64,000 nt of DNA, from assembly GCF_014196925.1 (NCBI RefSeq), contig NZ_JACIEN010000001.1:1302001-1366000 (forward strand). Reading direction: 5' to 3'. Positions 57,471 to 64,000 of the stretch are shown here, piece by piece (positions within the stretch are counted from its first letter, which is position 1; every line of letters starts with the position of its first letter). The DNA is from Chelatococcus caeni (lineage in GTDB: Bacteria; Pseudomonadota; Alphaproteobacteria; Rhizobiales; Beijerinckiaceae). The notes under the pieces are model-generated. The model did no database searches. It was not told the origin of the DNA and saw only the letters and a list, made by a program, of their open reading frames with translations. Both the position numbers and the translations under genes were made by a program.

Positions 57471-59035
57471 CAGGCCTTGGTCTCCTGCAGCTCCTCCTCC
57501 ACGAAACGTGGGAAAACAGGCGCCGGAGCCGGCAGCACGGTGCCCGCGGCGAGGCGCCCGGCAGGACCGAGCGCATCGAACCGGCGCCGATCTTCATCGA
57601 CGGCGAGAAGATCGAGCAGGCGCGCGGCGGCGGCCGGCGTGACGGGCTGCGCGAGGATGGCGACGTTGCGCAGCACCTCCGCCGTCACGTAGAGCACGGT
57701 CGCCATGCGGGCGGGGTCGCTCTTGCGCAGGGCCCAGGGCTCCTGGCCCGCGAAATAGCGGTTCGCCTCGCTCACCACCGCCCAGACGTCAGCGAGCACG
57801 GTGTGCAGGGCATAGTTCTGCATCGCCGCCCGCGCCTTGGCGAGAAGTCCGTCCGCCGCGCCGAGCAGCGCTTCGTCTGCGGCAGTGAAGGCGCCGGGTT
57901 CGGGCACCCTGCCTTCGCAGTTCTTGGCGATCATCGACAAGGAGCGCTGCGCGAGATTGCCCAGGTCGTTGGCGAGGTCCGCGTTGATGCGGTTGACGAT
58001 GGCCTCGTGGCTGTAGTTGCCGTCCTGGCCGAAGGGCACCTCACGCAGGAAGAAGTAGCGCAGCTGGTCGACGCCGTAGGTGCCGGCGAGCGCGAAGGGG
58101 TCGATGACATTGCCGACCGACTTCGACATCTTCTCGCCGCGGTTGAACAGGAAGCCGTGGCCGAAGACGCGCTTCGGCACCGGCAGCCCGGCCGACATCA
58201 GGAAGGCCGGCCAGTAGACGGCGTGGAAGCGCACGATGTCCTTGCCGATGATGTGCACGTCCGCCGGCCAGTAGCGCCAGCGCGGCGAGCCCTCGGTGTC
58301 GGGATAGCCGAGCCCGGTGATGTAGTTGGTGAGCGCGTCGACCCACACATACATGACGTGGCCGGGCGCGTCCGGCACCGGCACGCCCCAGGTCAGTGTG
58401 GTGCGCGAGATCGAGAGGTCCTGCAGCCCGCCCCTGACGAAGCTCATCACCTCGTTGCGCCGGCCTTCCGGGCCGATGAAGTCGGGATTGCTCTCGTAGA
58501 GCGCGAGGAGCCGGTCCTGATAGGCCGAGAGGCGGAAGAAGTAGGTCTTCTCCTCCGTCCACTCCACCGGCGTGCCTTGCGGGCCGAGGCGCACGCCGTC
58601 GGCGTTCAGCGTGGTCTCGCTCTCGTCGTAGAAGGCCTCGTCGCGGACCGAGTACCAGCCCGCGTAGGTGTCGAGATAGATGTCGCCGGCGTCCGCCATG
58701 CGCTTCCACAGCGCCTGCGAGGCGGCGTAATGGGCAGGTTCCGTCGTGCGGATGAAGCGATCGCGCGCCACGGCGAGCGCATCGCACATCTTCTCGAAGA
58801 GCGCCGTGTTGCGGTCGGACAGTTCGCGCGGGCCGATGCCTTCCTTCGCCGCCGTCTGCGTCATCTTCAGGCCGTGCTCGTCGACGCCGGTCATGAAGAA
58901 GACGTCGTATCCGTCGAGCCGCTTGAAGCGGGCGATGGCGTCGGCCGCCACCGCCTCGTAGGCGTGGCCGATGTGCGGCGCGCCATTTGGATAGGAGATG
59001 GCGGTCGTGATGTAGAAGGTCTCGGGATGGCCCAT
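57470..59035 (-). CDS. metG: Methionyl-tRNA synthetase
   Basis: Charges tRNA-Met; 521 residues, the short form without the C-terminal tRNA-binding dimerisation domain. HIGH motif is [10 protein letters not shown] near residue 20 and KMSKS is [10 protein letters not shown] near 300. [12 protein letters not shown] and the anticodon-binding helical domain (about 370-500) are present. ATG 59035 is used; a TTG six bases upstream is the alternative. It follows holB by 27 bp in the housekeeping operon. Confidence 0.97.
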   Translation of the reverse strand: MGHPETFYITTAISYPNGAPHIGHAYEAVAADAIARFKRLDGYDVFFMTGVDEHGLKMTQTAAKEGIGPRELSDRNTALFEKMCDALAVARDRFIRTTEPAHYAASQALWKRMADAGDIYLDTYAGWYSVRDEAFYDESETTLNADGVRLGPQGTPVEWTEEKTYFFRLSAYQDRLLALYESNPDFIGPEGRRNEVMSFVRGGLQDLSISRTTLTWGVPVPDAPGHVMYVWVDALTNYITGLGYPDTEGSPRWRYWPADVHIIGKDIVRFHAVYWPAFLMSAGLPVPKRVFGHGFLFNRGEKMSKSVGNVIDPFALAGTYGVDQLRYFFLREVPFGQDGNYSHEAIVNRINADLANDLGNLAQRSLSMIAKNCEGRVPEPGAFTAADEALLGAADGLLAKARAAMQNYALHTVLADVWAVVSEANRYFAGQEPWALRKSDPARMATVLYVTAEVLRNVAILAQPVTPAAAARLLDLLAVDEDRRRFDALGPAGRLAAGTVLPAPAPVFPRFVEEELQETKA

Positions 59036-59062
59036 GCCCAACCGTGTCCGAATATCGCTGGC

Positions 59063-60148
59063 TCAGGCGGCTTCGCCGTGGCGGAGGGCGCCTGCCAGGT
59101 CGTTGAATATCGACAGAACCAGGGGGCGGCGGTCGAGATTGAGCACCTGCGCTTCGCGCGCCGCACCGCGGCTCTTCTCCCACACCTCGACCAAGGGCGC
59201 AAGGCGAGCCGCGCCTTCAGCCGCCCGGGCATGAATGGTCTGCGTGACGAACATGTCGATGGTCGCCATCAGGGCCGCGAAGGCCTCCTCGCCGTCCCTG
59301 CCTGCGCAGAGCTCGGCAAGGCCGAGCACCTCGCGCATGTCGAGCGCCGGCAGGCGGGCGAGCATCGCCCGCACCCGCTCGACAAGGGCGATGCGCTCCT
59401 CGTCGAGGAGTTCGAGCGCGCCTTGCACCGAGCCCTGCGCCAGGGCGGCCGCGCGCGCCCTGAGGCCGGGCTCGATCGCATCCCAGGGCGCACCGAGCCC
59501 CTCCACGACCGTCTCGATCTCGTCCGGCGCGAGCTCTCCCAGCGTCAGCTTGCGGCAGCGCGAGCGGATCGTGGCCATGACGCGGCCCGGGCTGTGCGAG
59601 ACGATGAGGAAGATGGAGCGCGGCGGCGGCTCCTCGACGACCTTCAGGAGCGCGTTGGCGCTCGCGACATTGAGGTCGTCGGCGCTGTCGACGATGCAGA
59701 TGCGATAGCCCCCCGCGCCCGCGGTGGAGCCGAAGACGGCAAGGGCCCGGCGCACGGAATCGATGGCGATGACGCTCGACGGGCCCTTCTTGTCGGTGCC
59801 CGGCGTGCGCCGCAGGACGACGAGGTCGGGGTGCGACAGGGCCGCCACCTTGCGCGCCACCGGATGGTCCGGCGCGACGGCGAGGTCTCGCACCGCAGGC
59901 GCCGCGGCGGGATCGGGATTGGCGAGCAGGAAGCGCGCCACCCTGTAGGCGAAGGTCGCCTTGCCGATGCCGCGCGGCCCGCCGATGAGCCAGGCATGGT
60001 GCAGGCGGCCTGTCCGCCAGGCGTCGAGGAAGGCGCGCTCAGCCTCGCCATGGCCGACGAGGTCGAAACGCTCGCGCGGATGGGGCGTCAGGCCGTAGCG
60101 GTCCGGCTCGACGCCGTCTCCATGCGCGGAAACCGGTTCACGCGCCAT
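59063..60148 (-). CDS. holB: DNA polymerase III delta-prime subunit
   Basis: A clamp-loader subunit of 361 residues. The P-loop-like GGPRGIGKATFAYR is near residue 55, with VDSADDLNVASANALLKVVEEPP and the SRC-type segment ATIRSRCRKLTL. ATG 60148 (GGGAGG upstream) overlaps the tmk stop by 11 bp, giving the standard tmk-holB coupling. It loads the sliding clamp with DnaX and HolA. Confidence 0.95.
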   Translation of the reverse strand: MAREPVSAHGDGVEPDRYGLTPHPRERFDLVGHGEAERAFLDAWRTGRLHHAWLIGGPRGIGKATFAYRVARFLLANPDPAAAPAVRDLAVAPDHPVARKVAALSHPDLVVLRRTPGTDKKGPSSVIAIDSVRRALAVFGSTAGAGGYRICIVDSADDLNVASANALLKVVEEPPPRSIFLIVSHSPGRVMATIRSRCRKLTLGELAPDEIETVVEGLGAPWDAIEPGLRARAAALAQGSVQGALELLDEERIALVERVRAMLARLPALDMREVLGLAELCAGRDGEEAFAALMATIDMFVTQTIHARAAEGAARLAPLVEVWEKSRGAAREAQVLNLDRRPLVLSIFNDLAGALRHGEAA

Positions 60149-60824
60149 CGCCTGCCTCCCCGATCGTTGCCCCGAGAAGCCGGGCTTCCACATGCGACCA
60201 GATGTCGGCCGTGACGGCATCGGCGTCGCGGCTCGCGTCGATGACGACACAGCGCGCCGGCTCTTCCTCGGCGATTGCCAGGAAGGCGGCGCGCAGCGCC
60301 CGGTGAAAGCCGATGTCCTCCGCCTCGAACCGGTCGGTCGCCTCGCTCCGCACCTGCCGCCGCGCATCCGCCCGCGCCAGCCCCAGCTCCGGCGGAAGGT
60401 CGAGGATGAACGTCAGATCCGGCCGCGTGGGGCCGACGACGACCTCCTCGAGGCGGGTGAGAAAGGCCGGATCGAGATCGCCCAGCGCCCCCTGATAGGC
60501 GCGGGTCGAATCGCAGAAGCGGTCGCACAGCACCCATTGCCCGCGCGCCAGCGCCGGGCGGATCGTCGTCTCGAGGTGGTCGTTGCGGGCGGCCGAGAAG
60601 AGGATGGCCTCGGCCGCCGGTCCGAGCGCCTTGGCCTTGCCCGCGAGCAGGAAGCTGCGGATGCGCTCGGCACGCGGCGCGCCGCCCGGCTCGCGCGTCG
60701 CGATGGTGTCGAGGCCGTGTTGCGACAGGCGGCTGCGCAGGCGCTCCACCTGGGTGGACTTGCCCGCGCCCTCGCCGCCTTCGAACGTGATGAACCGGCC
60801 CGGCGACCGCGTTTCTCCCGGCAA
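60138..60824 (-). CDS. tmk: Thymidylate kinase
   Basis: Phosphorylates dTMP to dTDP; 228 residues. P-loop FEGGEGAGKSTQ is near residue 15, the DR/REPGG segment near 45, CDRFCDSTRAYQG near 105, and a lid with RR residues near 160. The start is TTG 60824, supported by AAGAGG five bases upstream; no better ATG is near. It lies 9 bp after dacC-like and overlaps holB. Confidence 0.95.
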   Translation of the reverse strand: MPGETRSPGRFITFEGGEGAGKSTQVERLRSRLSQHGLDTIATREPGGAPRAERIRSFLLAGKAKALGPAAEAILFSAARNDHLETTIRPALARGQWVLCDRFCDSTRAYQGALGDLDPAFLTRLEEVVVGPTRPDLTFILDLPPELGLARADARRQVRSEATDRFEAEDIGFHRALRAAFLAIAEEEPARCVVIDASRDADAVTADIWSHVEARLLGATIGEAGDGA

Positions 60825-60833
60825 GACGGCCTC

Positions 60834-62048
60834 TTACAATAGCTTGCTCAGCGCATCGCGAATGGCGCCGGTGCTGAGTTCGAACAGCGCATCGAAGGCG
60901 CGCTGCGACAGGCTGCCCGACTCCACCGCCTCGCCTGTGTATAGCGGGACGACGAGCGCGTCGACATCGTCGCGCGTGACGCGCAGGTGGCCGACCTCCA
61001 TGCCCGCGGCGACCGGCGCCCGCAGCGGGCCGCGGTAGACGACCTTCACGTCGAGGCGGTCGCTCGTGCCGCGCGGCACCAGCACGCGCACCGCTTCCCG
61101 GGCGAGGAGCGGGACGCGCCCTCTCGCGCCGCCATAGACCTGCGCTTGGTCGATCACCTCGCCGGACTTGAAGAGCTCGCGCGTCTCGAAATTGTTGAAG
61201 CCCCAGTCGAGCAGCTTGCGGCCCTCGTTGCCCCGCTCGCGCGCGTTGGGCAGGCCGTTGAGCACGACGACGAGCCGCTGGCCGTCGCGCACCGCCGAAC
61301 CGACCAGCCCGTAGCCCGATTCCGCGAGATTGCCCGTCTTCAATCCGTCGGCCCCAATATCCATGGCGAGGAGCGGATTGCGGTTCTGCTGGCGGATCTT
61401 GTTCCAGGTGAATTCCCGCTCGCCGAATATCGCGTACAGATCCGGAAAATTCTCGACGAGGTAGAGCGAGAGCTCGGCGAGATCGCGCGCCGTCGTCCGC
61501 TGCTCGGGGTCGGCATAGCCGGTTGCGTTGCGGAAGGTGCTGTTCCGCAGCCCGATCGCCTTCGCCCGCTCGTTCATGAGGCGGGCGAAGTTCTCCTCGG
61601 TGCCGGCGATGCCCTCCGCCAGCGCGATGGCTGCATCGTTGCCGGAATGGACGATGAGCCCGCGCAGGAGGTCGGCGATGGGAACGCGGCTGTTGACGAT
61701 GGCGAACATCGTCGAGCCGCCGGACGGCGCCCCGCCCCGCCGCCAGGCGTTCTCGGAGACGGCGAACGTGTCCTCGAGCGACAGGCGGCCGGCCTTGATC
61801 TCCTCGAAGACGACGGCCGCGGTCATGACCTTGACGAGGCTGGCCGGGACCATTGGCGTATCGGGCGCCTTGGCGAACAGGATGCCGCGCGTGCGCGCAT
61901 CCATCAGGATGGCGAAATCGGCCGAGGTCTGGAAAGTCTGCGCCGTGGCGGTTCCTGCGGCGGCAAGGCACGCGAGCGCCAGGAAAACGGCAATCAGACG
62001 CCGGCCGATGCTCCGGCCGAAACCCGATACGGACAACAAAACCGACAT
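60834..62048 (-). CDS. D-alanyl-D-alanine carboxypeptidase (PBP5/6 type)
   Basis: A 404-residue penicillin-binding protein that trims pentapeptide stems in the periplasm. The signal peptide ends at about TAQ. Active-site motifs: SLVKVM (SxxK, near residue 70), HSGNDA (SxN) and LKTGNL (KTG). A C-terminal beta-rich PBP5_C domain spans about 290-385, with an amphipathic tail for membrane anchoring. ATG 62048 is right at the signal peptide. It is part of the rlpA-dac-tmk-holB-metG run. Confidence 0.94.
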   Translation of the reverse strand: MSVLLSVSGFGRSIGRRLIAVFLALACLAAAGTATAQTFQTSADFAILMDARTRGILFAKAPDTPMVPASLVKVMTAAVVFEEIKAGRLSLEDTFAVSENAWRRGGAPSGGSTMFAIVNSRVPIADLLRGLIVHSGNDAAIALAEGIAGTEENFARLMNERAKAIGLRNSTFRNATGYADPEQRTTARDLAELSLYLVENFPDLYAIFGEREFTWNKIRQQNRNPLLAMDIGADGLKTGNLAESGYGLVGSAVRDGQRLVVVLNGLPNARERGNEGRKLLDWGFNNFETRELFKSGEVIDQAQVYGGARGRVPLLAREAVRVLVPRGTSDRLDVKVVYRGPLRAPVAAGMEVGHLRVTRDDVDALVVPLYTGEAVESGSLSQRAFDALFELSTGAIRDALSKLL

Positions 62049-62118
62049 CGCTCCCCCATATGGAGGGGGAATGTGCGATGCCGGCGCCGCAAAATCAACG
62101 GATGCGGCGAAGCTGCCC

Positions 62119-63303
62119 TCAGTTGGCCGCCGTTCCCTTGCGGAACGACACGAAGCGCTGCTCCTTGACGAGCGCGAACGGGGTCTCCGCCGCGAAGCGG
62201 GCGTTGGCGTTCTGCGGCGCCGCGTAGAAGAGGCTGGCGACGACGGGCTTGCCGGCGGGCGGCACGGCCACCGCCACCGGCACGCCGGCGTTCGGAATGG
62301 TGTTGAGGTCGAGCAGGTCGTCGATGGTGGCGACCTCCGCCCGCTGGAGGTGAACCGCCGGCGCGGGCGCCGCGGGAGTGGGAGCCGCGGAGGCCATCGC
62401 AACGCCCTGCTGCCCGAAATCGGGACGCGGCACCGGCATCGGGATGGCGCTCGCCGCGGCGGTCGCGACCGGCGCCTGCGCGGCGGCGGGAGACGCATAA
62501 GCCATGCTGGGCGCGGCGGCTGCGGGCGCCGGCTGGACCGGCTCGGCCGAGGCCACCATGACTGGTGCTGCGACAGGCGCCACCGGCGCACCGCCGCCGG
62601 CCGGGCGGCCATCGATCTGCAGCGTGGCGAGCAGCTTGCGGTCGTCGCTGCCGCGCAACGAGGCCCGGCCCACGTATTCGACCTTCACCTGGGCCGTGCC
62701 CGCGCGGCGGAAATCGAGCGCATCGGCGACGCTGCGCGAGACGTCGATGATGCGGCCACCGTGGAACGGGCCACGGTCATTGACGCGCACGACCATCGAC
62801 CGGCTGTTCGCGAGATTCGTGACACGCACGTAGCTCGGCAGCGGCAGCGTCGGATGGGCGGCTGCGATCGAATGCTTGTCGAACACTTCCCCGTTCGCCG
62901 TCAGGCGGCCATGGAAGTCGGCGCCATACCATGAGGCCGTGCCCGTGGCGGTATATTTCTCGTTGAGGTTCGGAACGTAGGTCTTGCCGGCCACCCTGTA
63001 GGCTTTGCCGGTGTGGTCACGGCCACCGCCCTTGGGGATCGGCTTGCCGTCGGCGACGACTCGCGGGCTCGGCGCGACGCCATACTTGGGATCGACCTTG
63101 GCGGTGCCGACCTTCTGCGTGGCGCTGCTGCAATTGGCGAGGCCGAGCGCCAGGACCACGATGCCGGCGCCCTGCAGCGCGAGGCGAAGGGGCGATCGGC
63201 CTTCGTCGGGGCCTTCGGAACCGGAAAATGCCGATGCGATGGACGGGGAAACGTTCGCTTTGGGGGCGCCAAGCTCAGTTGTCGCTCGATCCATCTGCTG
63301 CAT
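62119..63303 (-). CDS. RlpA-family septal-ring-type lytic transglycosylase
   Basis: A 394-residue envelope protein with a double-psi beta-barrel domain at about residues 115-210 (YTATGTASWYGADFHG, NGEVFDKHSIAAAHPTLPLP, VRVNDRGPFHGGRIIDVS). The N-terminus has a long 35-residue extension before a hydrophobic stretch ending LANC, a lipobox, so export may be atypical or the start is mis-set. An Ala/Pro-rich linker (about 230-330) leads to a short C-terminal domain; I see no clear SPOR repeat. It lies just upstream of the carboxypeptidase gene. Confidence 0.88.
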   Translation of the reverse strand: MQQMDRATTELGAPKANVSPSIASAFSGSEGPDEGRSPLRLALQGAGIVVLALGLANCSSATQKVGTAKVDPKYGVAPSPRVVADGKPIPKGGGRDHTGKAYRVAGKTYVPNLNEKYTATGTASWYGADFHGRLTANGEVFDKHSIAAAHPTLPLPSYVRVTNLANSRSMVVRVNDRGPFHGGRIIDVSRSVADALDFRRAGTAQVKVEYVGRASLRGSDDRKLLATLQIDGRPAGGGAPVAPVAAPVMVASAEPVQPAPAAAAPSMAYASPAAAQAPVATAAASAIPMPVPRPDFGQQGVAMASAAPTPAAPAPAVHLQRAEVATIDDLLDLNTIPNAGVPVAVAVPPAGKPVVASLFYAAPQNANARFAAETPFALVKEQRFVSFRKGTAAN

Positions 63304-63665
63304 CGGCTCGTTCCGTTCTTGCCTGTCGATGGCCGCAAGCTACCGTCGGAAGGGCGCGACCGATGCGCCGGACCTTGGACTTGAACTCACCACCGAAGTG
63401 TCGCTGTAACCCGATGAATGGAGCGTTAAGGCCTCACATCCGACAAAGCAAGCCTGCAATGCGAAAGTGCAGCCCACGTTCCGAAGGCGAAACGAGCCTT
63501 CAGATTGCGACGGAATTGCGGCACATCTGCCCCATTGTCGTCGCGCGGTGCGTTCCACGGTGTCGCGGCTGTCGCGCCTCTGCGCAATAAACCTGTCACG
63601 TGATGCCGGCCAAATCGGCTATAGCCTCGTCATCGATCCGAGGTATCGGCGGACCAGGAGCCCCT
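63304..63665. other. Divergent intergenic region rlpA / PPOX gene
   Basis: These 362 bp hold no convincing gene. A TATAGC at about 63620 may be a -10 for the rightward gene, and the region next to rlpA should contain its promoter. No repeats or hairpins of note. Confidence 0.35.
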
Positions 63666-64000
63666 ATGAAGACCATCGCGACCATCGCCGAACTCGAGGC
63701 GATCTATGGACAGCCCGGCGAGACCTCGACCGTCAAGGTGACGGATCACGTCACGCCCCATTATGCCGCCTTCATCGAGGCTTCGCCCTTCGTCGCCCTT
63801 GCGACGAGTGGGCCGGAGGGGCTCGACTGCTCGCCCCGCGGCGACGGCCGCGGCTTCGTGCGCATCCACGATCCGCGCACGCTGATGCTGCCCGACAGGC
63901 ACGGCAACAACCGCATCGATTCCCTGCGCAACATCGTGCGCGACCCGCGCGTCGCCCTGCTCTTCCTCATCCCCGGCTCCGGCAGCACGCTGCGCGTCAA
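63666..64000 (+). CDS. Pyridoxamine 5-phosphate oxidase (PPOX)-family FMN-binding protein, partial
   Basis: The first about 111 residues of a flavin-binding split-barrel protein; the rest lies beyond the window. PFVALATSGPEGLDCSPRGD and DRHGNNRIDSLRNIVRDPRVALLF are typical of the MSMEG_1061-type PPOX branch. AGGAG precedes ATG 63666. The substrate is unknown. Confidence 0.88.
   Translation, partial: MKTIATIAELEAIYGQPGETSTVKVTDHVTPHYAAFIEASPFVALATSGPEGLDCSPRGDGRGFVRIHDPRTLMLPDRHGNNRIDSLRNIVRDPRVALLFLIPGSGSTLRV

Noticed and set aside
57803-60214. An 803-codon plus-strand frame opposite metG and holB
   Set aside because: Antisense to two essential genes with all motifs intact; no family features of its own.
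1-64000. Search for tRNA, rRNA, insertion sequences, integrases, toxin-antitoxin pairs and phage genes
   Set aside because: None could be supported by reading both strands; all larger gaps were inspected and described.

Overview
The window is a high-GC chromosomal segment. It most likely comes from an alphaproteobacterium of the Hyphomicrobiales (Rhizobiales). The reasons are a rhizobial-type L-rhamnose locus (rhaDI divergent from rhaRSTPQ-mutarotase-rhaK), the housekeeping order rlpA-like / dacC-like / tmk / holB / metG / tatD, malate synthase G, and the many periplasmic-binding-protein transporters. The genus is not resolved. I saw no rRNA, tRNA, CRISPR array, insertion sequence, integrase or prophage gene.

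Layout. (1) 1-8295: an aldonate/sugar-lactone module. A leftward operon tctC-tctB-tctA, SMP-30 lactonase and LacI repressor diverges from a rightward IlvD/Edd dehydratase and DapA-like lyase. Two near-identical LacI-type palindromes lie in the gap, one of them over a candidate promoter. (2) 8321-19634: the complete L-rhamnose pathway with isomerase, fused aldolase/dehydrogenase, DeoR regulator, ABC importer, mutarotase and kinase. Its intergenic regions carry palindromic repeats. (3) 20158-27735: an IclR regulator divergent from a seven-gene operon for a spermidine/opine-type ABC importer and a three-part flavin/iron-sulphur amine or opine dehydrogenase. (4) 27856-35815: a FadR-type GntR regulator divergent from a TRAP transporter, an enolase-superfamily dehydratase, two idonate/gluconate-type dehydrogenases and a D-2-hydroxyacid dehydrogenase. 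(5) 36100-40534: a second-type S21 protein, a CHASE-PAS-GAF-GGDEF diguanylate cyclase, an ArsR/SRPBCC pair with a clear operator, and a GFA-family protein. (6) 40588-47386: a histidine kinase fused in one frame to a periplasmic binding protein, its OmpR-type response regulator, and a phosphonate/phosphate-type ABC importer (phnD-C-E-E). Three CTGTCAT-like direct repeats with an 11-bp period sit between the two divergent operons. (7) 47480-55850: a DUF2200 protein, a TRAP transporter-amidase-small membrane protein operon, malate synthase G and a small acidic-motif protein. (8) 55864-64000: housekeeping genes and a truncated PPOX flavoprotein.

The segment reads as a catabolic archipelago. Each of the four sugar-acid, sugar or amine modules pairs one uptake system with two to five enzymes and one local regulator, divergently arranged around an operator region. 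Strong stem-loops directly follow several binding-protein genes, which could raise binding-protein yield over the membrane subunits. The most unusual item is the kinase/binding-protein fusion next to the PHO-box-like repeats and the phn-type transporter. It is a candidate one-piece periplasmic nutrient sensor. Substrates for modules 1, 3 and 4 are inferred only at the level of compound class.
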